A program made the position numbers and the translations under genes. From the NCBI GenBank assembly GCA_958296165.1, contig OY282447.1, forward strand, positions 4,997,154 through 5,061,153: 64,000 bases of DNA, written 5' to 3'. How positions within the stretch are numbered: position 1 is the stretch's first letter; every line of letters begins with the position of its first letter. The notes below the pieces were generated by a model. That model was not told where the DNA came from, ran no database searches, and saw nothing but the letters and a program-made list of their open reading frames with translations. Positions 9,753-18,813 of the stretch are shown here, piece after piece. The stretch is from an uncultured Pseudomonadales bacterium. GTDB taxonomy: Bacteria > Pseudomonadota > Gammaproteobacteria > Pseudomonadales > Azotimanducaceae.

Positions 9753-10601
9753 CTAGCCGCGGCTGTCGCGGCGATTCATGAACGCCAAGCGTTCGAGCAA
9801 GTGGACGTCCTGCTCGTTCTTCACCAGCGCGCCGTAAAGCGGCGGGATCGCCTTGGAAGGGTCTCGGTTGGTGAGGATTTCGTCTGGGATGTCGTCTGCC
9901 ATGAGCAGCTTCAGCCAGTCGATGAGCTCGGAAGTGGAAGGCTTTTTCTTCAAGCCCGGCACTTTGCGCACATCGAAGAATATCTCCATCGCCTCCTTCA
10001 CCAAATGCTGCTTGATGGTGGGGAAATGCACCTCGACGATGCGCTCCATGGTCTCCCGGTCCGGAAAGTTGATGTAGTGGAAGAAGCAGCGTCGTAGGAA
10101 TGCGTCTGGCAGCTCTTTTTCGTTGTTGGAGGTAATGACGACGATGGGGCGTCGCTTGGCGACGATGGTCTCGTTCAGCTCGTAGATGAAGAACTCCATG
10201 CGATCCAACTCTTGCAACAGGTCGTTGGGGAACTCGATGTCGGCTTTGTCGATCTCGTCGATCAAGAGCACTACGCGCTCGTCCGCCTCGAACGCCTCCC
10301 AGAGCTTGCCTTTCTTGATGTAGTTGCGGATGTCCGCCACCCGCTCGTCGCCCAACTGAGAATCGCGCAGGCGAGAAACGGCATCGTATTCGTAGAGCCC
10401 TTGGAGTGCCTTCGTTTGCGATTTGATGTGCCAGGATATGAGCCGCAGCCCCAAGGTGTTGGCGATCTCCTCGGCGAGCAACGTCTTGCCGGTGCCCGGT
10501 TCGCCCTTCACCAGCAGCGGGCGTTCGAGCTTCACCGCAGCGTCCACCGCCATGGAAAGTTCGTCGGTGGAGATGTAGGTTTCGGTACTGTCGAAGATCA
10601 T
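9753..10601 (-). CDS. MoxR-family AAA+ ATPase
   Basis: The product is about 282 aa with Walker A GEPGTGKT at 33-40, Walker B LLIDEID at 112-118 and a sensor-1 type segment VVITSNNEKELPDAFLRRC. It belongs to the MoxR AAA+ family and is paired with the downstream VWA gene, the standard arrangement. An in-frame TTG lies one codon upstream (10604); the ATG at 10601 is preferred. The pair's client is unknown. Confidence 0.9.
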   Translation of the reverse strand: MIFDSTETYISTDELSMAVDAAVKLERPLLVKGEPGTGKTLLAEEIANTLGLRLISWHIKSQTKALQGLYEYDAVSRLRDSQLGDERVADIRNYIKKGKLWEAFEADERVVLLIDEIDKADIEFPNDLLQELDRMEFFIYELNETIVAKRRPIVVITSNNEKELPDAFLRRCFFHYINFPDRETMERIVEVHFPTIKQHLVKEAMEIFFDVRKVPGLKKKPSTSELIDWLKLLMADDIPDEILTNRDPSKAIPPLYGALVKNEQDVHLLERLAFMNRRDSRG

Positions 10602-10673
10602 CAAGTGTCCTTGTTGCGCGCGGCGCGCTTAGGCGGTGGGCGGCGGAGTAGGCCGTCGGCGAAAGGCGCTACT

Positions 10674-11033
10674 CTACCTTGTTTTGGCGCGGCTGTTGAG
10701 ACCCGTCTTGACCCGGCGGCGGCGTCCCACAAGCGCACCGACGCCAACGGCGACGAGATACACCGCCAGTACGCCGAGCGTGCTAGCGACGGCTAGTGCC
10801 AAGGGCACGCGCCACGGTGCGCCAGCCTCGAACAACAGCCGGAACACGGCCACTGCCAGAGCCGGTGCGGTATGTTCGCCGTCGAAGGAATACGGCGTTG
10901 CCGCCCACGCCAGCACCAGGCCGGCGGCCAGATAGCGCAGCCGCCTGAACCGGCGCAGCAGCACGAACGCAAGCCACGCGCCCAGCGCCGCTGCCGCGAC
11001 TACGACCAGCCAGGCGATGGCGTAGCCGCTCAC
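10674..11033 (-). CDS. Small membrane protein, unknown function
   Basis: The product is 119 aa with about three hydrophobic segments (near residues 5-25, 33-50 and 75-105) separated by Arg-rich loops, and a basic C-terminal tail. No family is recognised. The GTG start overlaps the upstream ycgN-like stop as GTGA, which suggests translational coupling within the recR-rnd-ycgN operon. Confidence 0.6.
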   Translation of the reverse strand: MSGYAIAWLVVVAAAALGAWLAFVLLRRFRRLRYLAAGLVLAWAATPYSFDGEHTAPALAVAVFRLLFEAGAPWRVPLALAVASTLGVLAVYLVAVGVGALVGRRRRVKTGLNSRAKTR

Positions 11034-11506
11034 TTTGGGGGCTCCTTCGTCGCCAGATCCACCCAGCGCACGACGTATTCCTCAAGTGGCTCGTCGGGGT
11101 GCAATGCCTCCTCCGAGACCACGTTGCCGCGTACGCTGATGCCGGCGTCGATCACGGTCTGCGGGTCGCCGGAGACCAGCGGGTGCCACCAAGCGAGGCC
11201 GCGGCCCTCGTGCAGCCGCCGATAGGCGCAGGTTTCGGGCATGAAGTTGTAGCGCGGCACCGACTCGGCGTCCAAGGAAACGCATTCCGGCACCAGAAAG
11301 TGGCGCCGGCGATAGTTGGAGCAGCGACAAGTGTCGGCGTCGAATAGGCGGCACACCACCGCAGTGGGGTGGACCTCGCCGGTCTCTTCATCCTCGAACT
11401 TCAACACGCAGCAACGGCCGCAGCCGTCGCAAAGCGACTCCCATTCCGGTTGATTCATCTCGGCGAGCGTCTTGCGCTCCCAAAACGGCAGCTGCCGCGC
11501 ACTCAT
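11030..11506 (-). CDS. YcgN family cysteine-cluster protein (UPF0260/UPF0153)
   Basis: The product is 158 aa. A cysteine cluster near residues 27-60 (CDGCGRCC, then CRLF, CRCSNYRRR and PECV) defines the YkgJ/YcgN family, thought to bind a metal or Fe-S centre. The start at 11506 overlaps the rnd stop by 4 bp (ATGA). A longer frame in this phase up to 11941 is antisense noise inside rnd and is not used. The function is uncharacterised. Confidence 0.88.
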   Translation of the reverse strand: MSARQLPFWERKTLAEMNQPEWESLCDGCGRCCVLKFEDEETGEVHPTAVVCRLFDADTCRCSNYRRRHFLVPECVSLDAESVPRYNFMPETCAYRRLHEGRGLAWWHPLVSGDPQTVIDAGISVRGNVVSEEALHPDEPLEEYVVRWVDLATKEPPK

Positions 11507-12633
11507 GACCGTGCCGCCAAGATCTCCCGCAACGGCGCCGCCACGGCCTGACCGCGCCAACCGAGGAACTGCTCCGGCAAGTCGCCGTGGTCGCGATAGC
11601 AGCGATAGGCATCTTCTAGCTCCCGCTTGCGGCCCAACAATCCGGCTGCCATGCCGAGACGTTCCGCCACCTCGCACACGACGGCCCGCAGCGCCTTGAC
11701 CACCTCGTTGCCCTGCCGCCCCAAGGGTCGAGGGGCTGGCGGCGGCGGATTGGGATCGTCCAATCCCGCTCGATGCGCTTCGAGCAGCGCCTTGGCGTAG
11801 CGCTTGGCGGTGCGCTTGGGCAACAGCGACGCCACGGCGGCGGCGTCCGGCTGATCCCAGCGCGCCATGGCGAAGAGCGGCTCGTCGGCAACCGCCCAGC
11901 GACGCGGCAAATCGCGGCGGCGCGCTTCCCGTTCGCGCCACGCGACCAGGCTGCGCAACACCGCGAGCTCGCGTGCAGACAGCCGCCCGATGCCCTTTAG
12001 ATTGCGATACCAGGTGTCCGGCGTGTCGGTCGGCGCGTGCAAAATGCGCCGCATCTCATCGACGAACCAATCCAGTCGGCCGCACGCCACGAGCGCCTCG
12101 CGTTGCTTCTCCCAAATCGGCCGCAGGTAGGCCACGTCCTCGCGCGCGTAGCTTATTTGGCGCGGCGAAAGCGGCCGTTGCAGCCAATCCGAGCGGGTCT
12201 CGTGCTTGTCGAGCTCGACGCCAACGTAGTGCTCGACCAGAGACGCGTAGCTGGCAGACAGATCCGGCGCCAGGAATGCGTGCGCGACCTGCGTATCCAC
12301 CACGTTGACGGGGCGCCGCTCGAACTGCCGCGCCATCACTTCAAGGTCCTCCGACAGCGAGTGCATGATCTTGGTGCGGCCTGGATCCGAGAGCAGCGCG
12401 GTCAGGGCGCCGAAGTCCGCTTGCGCCTGGGCGTCTACCAAGACCACGCCGCCATCCCCGGCAAGCTGGTAGAGCGCCGGAATGGGATGGAACGTGCGGA
12501 TGCGGATGAACTCGGTATCCACACCCACCGTGGAACCGAGGGCGGCGATGCAAGCGCCCAGCTCGGCATCGTCGGCAACGAGAGGCGAAGCAAACGCCCG
12601 TGCCGCGCCAGCGCTTGCGTGCTCGGCTGTCAT
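11503..12633 (-). CDS. rnd: Ribonuclease D
   Basis: The product is 376 aa. The DEDD exonuclease motifs are visible: VDTEF at about 38-42, HSLSEDLEV in the middle and YAREDVAYL, followed by an HRDC-type helical region in the C-terminal half. RNase D trims tRNA 3' ends. The ATG at 12633 overlaps the recR stop codon by one base (TGATG); an in-frame TTG lies one codon earlier. Length and motifs match the family. Confidence 0.92.
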   Translation of the reverse strand: MTAEHASAGAARAFASPLVADDAELGACIAALGSTVGVDTEFIRIRTFHPIPALYQLAGDGGVVLVDAQAQADFGALTALLSDPGRTKIMHSLSEDLEVMARQFERRPVNVVDTQVAHAFLAPDLSASYASLVEHYVGVELDKHETRSDWLQRPLSPRQISYAREDVAYLRPIWEKQREALVACGRLDWFVDEMRRILHAPTDTPDTWYRNLKGIGRLSARELAVLRSLVAWREREARRRDLPRRWAVADEPLFAMARWDQPDAAAVASLLPKRTAKRYAKALLEAHRAGLDDPNPPPPAPRPLGRQGNEVVKALRAVVCEVAERLGMAAGLLGRKRELEDAYRCYRDHGDLPEQFLGWRGQAVAAPLREILAARS

Positions 12634-13232
12634 CAATCTATGCGGCGCCGGCCCTGCAAGGCGTGCGCGATGGTGCCGCCGTCGATGTACTCCAGCTCGC
12701 CGCCCAACGGCACGCCGTGCGCGATGCGCGTGACGCTCGTACCACTCTCGTGCAGCGATTCCTTCACGTAATGGGCGGTGGCCTCGCCTTCCACGGTGGG
12801 GTTGGTAGCCAGGATCACTTCTTTGGCGCCACTCGCGCGAACGTGTTCCGCCAAGGCATTCAGGCCCAGTTCCTCAGGGCCCACGCCGTCGATGGGCGAG
12901 AGGCGGCCATGCAGGACGTAGTAGCGCCCCCCGAAGCCACCGGCTTGTTCGATGGCGACGATGTCCGAAGGCGACTCGACTATGCACAGGGCGCCCGCAT
13001 CGCGCTTTGGATTGGCGCAAATGGCGCACAGCTCGGATTCCGTCAGGGTGCGGCAAAGACGGCAGTGCTGCACCTGCTGCGCGGCGTCCGTCAAGGCCGT
13101 AGCCAGCGCCAAGGCGCCGGCTCGGTTGTATTGCAGCAGGTGCAGGGCAGTGCGCGTGGCGGTCTTGGGGCCAACGCCGGGTTGCGCCTGCAACGAATCG
13201 ATGAGCCGGTCAATCAGCGGGCTGATGCGCAT
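12633..13232 (-). CDS. recR: Recombination mediator RecR
   Basis: The product is 199 aa, the standard length. There is an N-terminal helix-hairpin-helix ([10 protein letters not shown]), a zinc site formed by C57, C60, C69 and C72, and a Toprim domain ([14 protein letters not shown], then the [15 protein letters not shown] segment). RecR loads RecA with RecF/RecO at gaps. It sits 11 bp after ybaB in the conserved dnaX-ybaB-recR order. Confidence 0.96.
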   Translation of the reverse strand: MRISPLIDRLIDSLQAQPGVGPKTATRTALHLLQYNRAGALALATALTDAAQQVQHCRLCRTLTESELCAICANPKRDAGALCIVESPSDIVAIEQAGGFGGRYYVLHGRLSPIDGVGPEELGLNALAEHVRASGAKEVILATNPTVEGEATAHYVKESLHESGTSVTRIAHGVPLGGELEYIDGGTIAHALQGRRRID

Positions 13233-13243
13233 GGCACTGGCGG

Positions 13244-13561
13244 CTAGAACGGCAGTTTCAGGCCGCCCGGCAGACCCATGCCTTTGGTCAGGCTGCCCAT
13301 GTGCTCTTTCTGCTTGGCCTCGACGCGATGCACGGCATCGTTGAAGGCGGCGGCGATCAGGTCTTCGAGCATCGCTCGGTCGTCGCCGAGCACGGCCGGA
13401 TCGATCTCCACCCGCAACGCTTCGTGACGCCCATTCAAGGTCACCTTGACGAGGCCAGCACCGCTCTCGCCGGTCACCGTGGCTTTGTGCAGTGCCTCTT
13501 GGGCGTCGCTCAGCTGCGTCTGCAGGCTGCGCGCTTGTTTTAGCAAATCGTCCAGTTTCAC
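13244..13561 (-). CDS. YbaB/EbfC nucleoid-associated protein
   Basis: The product is 105 aa, with an N-terminal coiled-coil (residues about 1-30), a central strand set containing [18 protein letters not shown] and a Gly/Met/Pro-rich tail ending LPF. These are all typical of EbfC. It binds DNA as a dimer. Its place between dnaX and recR is conserved in proteobacteria. Confidence 0.94.
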   Translation of the reverse strand: MKLDDLLKQARSLQTQLSDAQEALHKATVTGESGAGLVKVTLNGRHEALRVEIDPAVLGDDRAMLEDLIAAAFNDAVHRVEAKQKEHMGSLTKGMGLPGGLKLPF

Positions 13562-13613
13562 GGCGCTATTCCTCCACTCCTCCAGATAAGCCCAGATACC
13601 TAAGCCCAGATAC

Positions 13614-15278
13614 CTAAGCGATGGGTTGGCGTAGATGCACGGACTCGAGCCGCCCGTCGAATTCGCTCAGCAAGGCCTGCACGTTGGCGTCCTGCAGCAG
13701 AATCGCCTCGGCCTTCGCCCGCTGCGCGGCGGCACGGCTCTTCTTGCGCTCGGCCGGCGTCTCGTGCTCCTGCTTGCCGAACTCGAACTCCACGTGTACG
13801 TCGCCGCCTTGAATGCCGGCAGCCAAAGCCGCGATCTCCATGCGCCGCTTGTCGTTGAGCAGCGAGGCGTGGCCTTCTTCCAAGCGAATCGTCCAACGAT
13901 CCGCCTGTCGACCGATCAGGTTGGAGTTGTCGAGAATCATGCCAGCGACGCCAGACGCCTGCATCTTCGCCACGATGTCGTGCCAAGCTTCGTCGCATTC
14001 GGCGCCTCGCGCTGCGTTAGGAATCGGTGGCGGCGGCGCCGGCGTTGGCGCCTCCTGGATTTGCGGCGGTTCTTCGCCCGCCGCGGCAGGCGGCTCGAGC
14101 GGCGCCGCGGCGACGTCTTGCGAAGGCTCGGCAGCGGCCTTGGCACCGCTCGGCCGCTGTGCGTCGGATTCGCCGCTGGTTGGTTGGCCGACTGGCTGGC
14201 TGGTTGGTTGGCCCGTTGGTTCGAAGGACGCCATGCGAATCAGCGTCATGTCGAAGCCGACCTTGGGATCGGGAGCGAACTCCAAGTCGCGCCCGCCGAT
14301 CAAGGCGATCTGGTAGTACAGCTGCAAGTCCTCGGCGGCAAAGGCGTTCTGGAAGCGCTCGAACGGTGGCCTTGGCGCAGTGCCCAGCTCGGCCGCCAAG
14401 GCGAGGTCGTGGAAAGCCTGCTGCATTTCGCCGAGCACGGCCGCCAAGTCCAGAGAGCGGCCAGCGAGATCGTCGCCAGCGGCGAGCAGGCGAGCGCTGT
14501 CGCCGGCCGCCAAGGCGTCGAGCAACGCACCCACTTCGTCGCGCCCGGCGACACCGAGCATGTCGTTCACGCTCGCTGCGACGATGGCGCCGCCGCCGTG
14601 GGATATGGCCTGATCGGCGATGGAGAGGGCATCGCGCATGCTGCCAGCGGCGGCGCGGGCGATGGCGCCTAGCGCCGCGGCTTCGGCCTTGATGTTCTCT
14701 GCCGCCAACACCTTGGCCAACTGTGCCTCGATCACGTCCGGCAGCATGTTCTTCAAGTTGAACTGCAAACAGCGCGACAAGACGGTAACGGGAATCTTCT
14801 TCGCTTCGGTGGTGGCAAGCAGGAACTTGACATGCTCGGGCGGCTCCTCGAGCGTCTTCAACAAGGCGTTGAAGCTGTGGCCGGTGAGCATGTGTACCTC
14901 GTCGATCAGATACACCTTGCAACGGCCTTGGCCGGGCAGGAACTGCGCGTTGTTGAGCAACTCTCGCGTGTCGTCCACGCCGGTGCGCGATGCCGCGTCC
15001 ACTTCAATCAGGTCGATGAAGCGTCCGCCGGCAATGGCCGTGCAGGCATCGCAAGTGCCGCAGGGCGTGGAAGTGACGCCGGATTCGCAGTTGAAGCACG
15101 CCGCCAGAATGCGCGCCAACGTGGTCTTGCCGACGCCGCGCGTGCCCGTGAACAGGTAGGCATGGTGCAGCCTTTCGTTGTCAAGCGCATTGGCGAGTGC
15201 CCGCACGACGGGCTCCTGGCCCACGACTTCGGCGAATGTGCGCGGACGGTACTTCCGCGCCAACACGACGTAGCTCAC
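13614..15278 (-). CDS. dnaX: DNA polymerase III subunit gamma/tau
   Basis: The product is about 554 aa from the GTG at 15278, which gives the conserved start SYVVLARKYRP; upstream in-frame ATGs at 15335 and 15329 would add an atypical tail. Walker A TGTRGVGKT is at 44-52, zinc cysteines at 64, 73, 76 and 79, and the DEVHM and sensor SRCLQF segments are present. A Pro/Gln/Ala-rich linker, partly encoded by TTGG/CTGG repeats near 14170-14225, joins the C-terminal tau domain. I did not see a clear A-run frameshift site for gamma. It is the clamp-loader core and first gene of the operon. Confidence 0.93.
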   Translation of the reverse strand: MSYVVLARKYRPRTFAEVVGQEPVVRALANALDNERLHHAYLFTGTRGVGKTTLARILAACFNCESGVTSTPCGTCDACTAIAGGRFIDLIEVDAASRTGVDDTRELLNNAQFLPGQGRCKVYLIDEVHMLTGHSFNALLKTLEEPPEHVKFLLATTEAKKIPVTVLSRCLQFNLKNMLPDVIEAQLAKVLAAENIKAEAAALGAIARAAAGSMRDALSIADQAISHGGGAIVAASVNDMLGVAGRDEVGALLDALAAGDSARLLAAGDDLAGRSLDLAAVLGEMQQAFHDLALAAELGTAPRPPFERFQNAFAAEDLQLYYQIALIGGRDLEFAPDPKVGFDMTLIRMASFEPTGQPTSQPVGQPTSGESDAQRPSGAKAAAEPSQDVAAAPLEPPAAAGEEPPQIQEAPTPAPPPPIPNAARGAECDEAWHDIVAKMQASGVAGMILDNSNLIGRQADRWTIRLEEGHASLLNDKRRMEIAALAAGIQGGDVHVEFEFGKQEHETPAERKKSRAAAQRAKAEAILLQDANVQALLSEFDGRLESVHLRQPIA

Positions 15279-15377
15279 AGCGCGACCGCTACACGCGCCG
15301 GCATCGCAAGTGCCTCCGAGCGGATGCATCTGCAAGAGGCGACCGCACGGTTGACGGAGGCAGAACAGCGTTGTTCC

Positions 15378-16085
15378 ATGCGCTCGATGTTAACCCAAGA
15401 CCACTTTCTGCTCATCGGCCACCGCGGCGCTTCGGGCCTGGCGCCGGAAAATACGCTCGCCAGCTTCGCCAAGGCGGTCGCGCTCGGCGTCGACGGAGTG
15501 GAACTGGACGTCCGGTTGGCGGATGGCGAGATCGTAGTCATTCACGACGAGCGGGTGGATCGCACGACGAACGGCCGCGGACTGGTTTCGGAACTGTCGT
15601 TCGATGCGCTGCGCGGTTTGGACGCTGGCGACGGCGAGAGGATCCCCACGTTGGCAGAGGTGCTCGCCGAGGTGCCACCGCAAGTGGCGATCAACGTGGA
15701 ACTGAAGGGCGCCGGCTGCGCGGCGCCAGTGGCGGAAATGCTCGCCGGCCAGCGCCGCCCGTTGTTGGTCTCCTCGTTCGACCACGCCGCCCTGGCTGCC
15801 TTCCACGCGGCCTGCCCGGACATCCCCTGCGCACCGCTGTTGCACCGCTGGCGCCAAGACGTGCAAGCGGTCGCCTCCGGACTCGATGCATGGGCCGTGA
15901 ACATCGCCGATCGCATCGCGACGCCAGCGCACATCAACGCGATCCGCAGCTGGGGCCGCCGCTGCCTGGTCTACACCGTTGGCGAGCCCGACCGCGCTCG
16001 ACAACTCGAAGCCATCGGCGCGAGCGGCCTGTTCACGGACTACCCGGATCGCCTCGCGCCCGTCTTAAGGCGGTCGAACTCCTGA
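15378..16085 (+). CDS. Glycerophosphodiester phosphodiesterase
   Basis: The product is about 235 aa. The GDPD signatures are IGHRGASGLAPENTL near residue 12, VDGVELDVRLADGEIVVIHD and later strands with NVELKG, giving the catalytic His and Glu/Asp metal ligands. It hydrolyses glycerophosphodiesters to glycerol-3-phosphate and an alcohol; the absence of a signal peptide suggests a cytosolic UgpQ-type enzyme. ATGs at 15378 and 15387 are both possible. The gene is divergent from dnaX, and its 3' end overlaps the convergent gene at 16040 by about 46 bp. Confidence 0.9.
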   Translation: MRSMLTQDHFLLIGHRGASGLAPENTLASFAKAVALGVDGVELDVRLADGEIVVIHDERVDRTTNGRGLVSELSFDALRGLDAGDGERIPTLAEVLAEVPPQVAINVELKGAGCAAPVAEMLAGQRRPLLVSSFDHAALAAFHAACPDIPCAPLLHRWRQDVQAVASGLDAWAVNIADRIATPAHINAIRSWGRRCLVYTVGEPDRARQLEAIGASGLFTDYPDRLAPVLRRSNS

Positions 16086-16300
16086 TCGAGCCCGTAGCGC
16101 TGGTCGGTGACGATCCGCTCCAGAGTCTCCACGCGGTCGCGCAGCTCCGCGAGTTCGCCGCCGAGTTTGCGTTCGAGCTGCTCTTCGCGTTCGGCCGCGC
16201 CGCGGCCGCGACGGTTGCGCTGACCCTTAACGCGCAAAGCGTACAAAGGGATGCACAACGACATCGCAACGATCAGGAAAATAGCGGTGGACCAAGCCAT
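16040..16300 (-). CDS. Small membrane-anchored coiled-coil protein at the end of the psp operon
   Basis: The product is 86 aa. An N-terminal hydrophobic helix (about residues 4-22) is followed by a basic patch and a long heptad region, the same plan as PspB. The ATG at 16300 has a GGAG ribosome-binding site. It is the last gene of pspA-pspB-pspC-DUF2807-this gene, so an envelope-stress role is plausible, but no family was recognised. The 3' end overlaps the glycerophosphodiesterase gene in antisense. Confidence 0.6.
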   Translation of the reverse strand: MAWSTAIFLIVAMSLCIPLYALRVKGQRNRRGRGAAEREEQLERKLGGELAELRDRVETLERIVTDQRYGLDQEFDRLKTGARRSG

Positions 16301-16311
16301 GTTTCTGCTCC

Positions 16312-16356
16312 TTACTGGCTGTTGAGTTACTGGCTGTTGAGTTACTGGCTGTTGAT
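16312..16356. repeat. Three tandem 15-bp units at a gene end
   Basis: TTACTGGCTGTTGAG occurs twice and TTACTGGCTGTTGAT once, head to tail. Read on the minus strand, the unit is the last codons and stop of the DUF2807 gene (Ile-Asn-Ser-Gln-stop). Amplification has therefore produced three in-register stop codons before the next gene's ribosome-binding site. Confidence 0.9.
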
Positions 16357-17073
16357 TCTTTCGACTACGCCGGCGCCGTATATGCGCGGCCGCACGTCGG
16401 GATCGCCGGCATAGCGCACGATGCCAGTGCCGGCGATTGTTACGTCAAGGGTTTCGGTGGCGTACACGCTGGCACTGCCAGCGCCTTTGATGTGGATTTC
16501 CGCAATCTCGCAGCGCAGCGCTGCGGCGTCGTAGGCGCCGGCCCCGGCGATGTCGACGGTTTGACTCCCAACCGCGCCGGCGAGCGCGAAATTGGCGGCG
16601 CCGCGGGCCGTGACCACGAGCTTGTCGGCTTCTAGTTCATCCAGCCGGTAGCTGCCGGCGCCGCGGTCTACAACTGCGATCTCGCTGCTGCGCAGACCGA
16701 CCGCGGTGAGTTCGATGGCGCCTGAACTGGCGATCTTCGCAAGCGGCGTTGGCGTGGCGATGGCGACGGCGAGATCCCTGCCGCGTACGTCGTCGTCGAC
16801 ATCGATCAAGAGGGTGCCGCCGGAGACGGCCACCTCCACGAGTTCGAGGACGGCATCGCTGGCGGACAGTTCCACGCGCGGCTCGTGCTCTGCATCCACC
16901 TGTTCGATGCGTACCTTCGCCGCGCCGCGCAACTCAACGCCACTGAAGGACTCCACCACGGCAACGCGCGACGCAGCTTGGGCCTGCTCCTCGCTGGCCC
17001 AGTACAAACCAACGCCGGCCGCTGTGGCGAGAATGCAGGCGGCGGGTACGAGGGCGCGTATGGTCGTTTTCAT
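16342..17073 (-). CDS. Exported DUF2807 (GIN domain) protein in the psp operon
   Basis: The product is 243 aa. An N-terminal hydrophobic segment (about residues 8-26) acts as a signal peptide or anchor. It is followed by the repetitive beta-helical DUF2807 pattern, with runs such as GAGSYRLDELEADKL, GAANFALAG, GAGAYDAAAL and GAGSASVYA. The family is often found with PspC-type proteins and is thought to sit in the envelope. Its ATG overlaps the pspC stop (ATGA), so the two are probably translationally coupled. Confidence 0.82.
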   Translation of the reverse strand: MKTTIRALVPAACILATAAGVGLYWASEEQAQAASRVAVVESFSGVELRGAAKVRIEQVDAEHEPRVELSASDAVLELVEVAVSGGTLLIDVDDDVRGRDLAVAIATPTPLAKIASSGAIELTAVGLRSSEIAVVDRGAGSYRLDELEADKLVVTARGAANFALAGAVGSQTVDIAGAGAYDAAALRCEIAEIHIKGAGSASVYATETLDVTIAGTGIVRYAGDPDVRPRIYGAGVVERINSQ

Positions 17074-17708
17074 CGGGTCTTGCCGATCTTGGCGAGTTCG
17101 CGCTGCAACTCGTACTGACCGGACGTGACGTGCGTCTCCATGCGCCGCAGCCGCAGTTCAACCTCGTCCAAATCCGCATGCACCGTGCGCAATTGCCGCC
17201 TAGGGGAGACTGGCACAGCGCGCTTGCCCGCCCGAACGTCGCCGTTGGTGTGGCGATCGGTCGACGCAGAGTGGCGATCTTCCTCAGCGGGGCGAGCATC
17301 CAAAATGAAATACGCGACGACGTAGGACACGAAGGCCATCCAGTTGAAGAAGATGAGAGCCGTGACCGCAAAGCAGCGTACCACCCACGTTTCGAGGCCG
17401 TAGTAGCGCGCCACGCCGGCACAAATGCCGAAGATCTTGCCGTCCTTGGCGTCGCGGTACAGCCTGCGCGAGCGCGGCTTGTCCGACCACAGCCAAGCCG
17501 GTTCGCGAGAGCGGCGGGCGTAGTCGTCGCGCCAGTTGCGGCGGTAGCGCTCGTCGCGGCGTGGTGCGCCGCGTTGCAGGCGCTCGGTGGCGCGTTCCAC
17601 ATAGTCGGCGGCGCGCTCGCCGGCCACGGAGACCAAGTCGTCCACGGCGCGTTCCAAGCGAGCGACGGCTTGTGCCACTCGCTCGCGCTCGGTGCTCGAT
17701 TTGCTCAC
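17070..17708 (-). CDS. pspC: PspC-domain membrane protein
   Basis: The product is about 212 aa. An N-terminal charged helical region of some 75 residues precedes the PspC domain (RRLYRDAKDGKIFGICAGVA, then two hydrophobic helices), and a charged coiled-coil tail follows. The GTG at 17708 has GGAGGA 6 bp upstream and starts just after the pspB stop. PspC with PspB senses inner-membrane stress and regulates PspA/PspF. It is longer than E. coli PspC (119 aa) owing to the N- and C-terminal extensions. Confidence 0.88.
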   Translation of the reverse strand: MSKSSTERERVAQAVARLERAVDDLVSVAGERAADYVERATERLQRGAPRRDERYRRNWRDDYARRSREPAWLWSDKPRSRRLYRDAKDGKIFGICAGVARYYGLETWVVRCFAVTALIFFNWMAFVSYVVAYFILDARPAEEDRHSASTDRHTNGDVRAGKRAVPVSPRRQLRTVHADLDEVELRLRRMETHVTSGQYELQRELAKIGKTR

Positions 17709-17721
17709 TTGGGTCCTCCGC

Positions 17722-17970
17722 CTACTCGGTCGCGGCGACGCGCTTGCGCCAGTCCGGCGTCTCGCTGTCGAGGATCGACTCCAAGGTTTCGATCCGTTCC
17801 CGCATGCTCTCCGCGCTGCTAGCGAGACGCTCCAGCTCCGTGCGTTCGTCTGCGCTGAGGGAAGCCTGCGCACCGCCCTTGGAGCGGTAGTGCATGATGA
17901 TCCACACAGGTGCCACGAAGATCAGGAACAACACCGTGGGGGCGATGATGATCGGGGCGATTTCGTCCAT
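17722..17970 (-). CDS. pspB: Phage shock protein B
   Basis: The product is 82 aa. One N-terminal transmembrane helix (about residues 7-27, ending MHYR) is followed by a Leu/Glu heptad region. AAGGAGA precedes the ATG. PspB partners PspC in the inner membrane to relieve PspA inhibition of PspF. It lies between pspA and pspC as in E. coli. Confidence 0.9.
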   Translation of the reverse strand: MDEIAPIIIAPTVLFLIFVAPVWIIMHYRSKGGAQASLSADERTELERLASSAESMRERIETLESILDSETPDWRKRVAATE

Positions 17971-18087
17971 TTTTGACGATCTCCTTACTCTGACGCCTTT
18001 GACGCCACTTGACGCGCTCGGCTAGCTGCGCTGCCGGAGAGCAAGCTACCAGCGTGCCAAGCGGCCTGCCGAGCGAGCGCGTAAGCC

Positions 18088-18765
18088 TTAAGCCTGCTGC
18101 CCGTCGCTGCCGTTGCGAACGCGGCTCTTGAGCCGGCGCAGCTCCTCGTCCACCGCGTCGTCCACCGCCAACTCCTCGATCTGATCCGTGAGGCTGCGCT
18201 GGCCCATGTCGTAGGACTCCACTTGGCCCTCGAGATCGTCCATCTTGCGCTCGTACTGGTCGAAGCGAGTCATGGCGTCGTCGATGCTGTGATCGTTGAG
18301 CTGGCGGCGCACGCCCAGCCTGCTCTGCGCAGCTTTGCCGCGCATGACGATGGAGTTCTGACGCGCTTTGGCGTCCTTGATCTTCTGCTGCAAGGCATGG
18401 ATGTCTTCGTTGAGCTTGGCGAGCGTGCCGTCGAGGGCGGCCAAATCGGTGGCGACGGCGGCGGCCATGTCGTCGGCTTTGGACTTCTCCACCAGCGCGG
18501 CGCGCGCCAAATCGTCGCGCTCCCTAGAGATCGCCAACTCGGCCTTGCGCTCCCACTCGCCCGCTTCGTACTGGAAGTGTTCGCCGCGGCGCTCCAGTTC
18601 CTTCTTGTCGGCGATGGCCCGCGCGGAGGTGGTGCGCACCTCCACTAGGGTCTCTTCCATCTCCTGAATGATGAGGCGCACCATCTTCTCCGGATCTTCC
18701 GCCTTGTCCAGCAAGGCGTTGATGTTGGAGTTGACGATGTCGGTCATGCGAGAGAATACGCTCAT
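18088..18765 (-). CDS. pspA: Phage shock protein A (PspA/IM30)
   Basis: The product is 225 aa, the usual length. It starts MSVFSRMTDIVNSNINALLDKAEDPEKM, the diagnostic amphipathic helix plus conserved DAEDPEKM-like stretch, and then is almost entirely coiled coil. AGGAGGA precedes the ATG. PspA binds and protects stressed inner membrane and represses PspF. It is first in a pspA-B-C-DUF2807-small membrane protein operon. Confidence 0.95.
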   Translation of the reverse strand: MSVFSRMTDIVNSNINALLDKAEDPEKMVRLIIQEMEETLVEVRTTSARAIADKKELERRGEHFQYEAGEWERKAELAISRERDDLARAALVEKSKADDMAAAVATDLAALDGTLAKLNEDIHALQQKIKDAKARQNSIVMRGKAAQSRLGVRRQLNDHSIDDAMTRFDQYERKMDDLEGQVESYDMGQRSLTDQIEELAVDDAVDEELRRLKSRVRNGSDGQQA

Positions 18766-18813
18766 CGGTTGTTCCTCCTAGTGGCTGTGCCGGTGCGTTC
18801 TTGTTCGGCACCG

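Noticed and set aside
15279-15380. Possible small SRP RNA (4.5S) upstream of dnaX
   Set aside because: The gene is often placed near dnaX, but the conserved GGAAGG/AGCAGCC apical loop sequence is not present on either strand.
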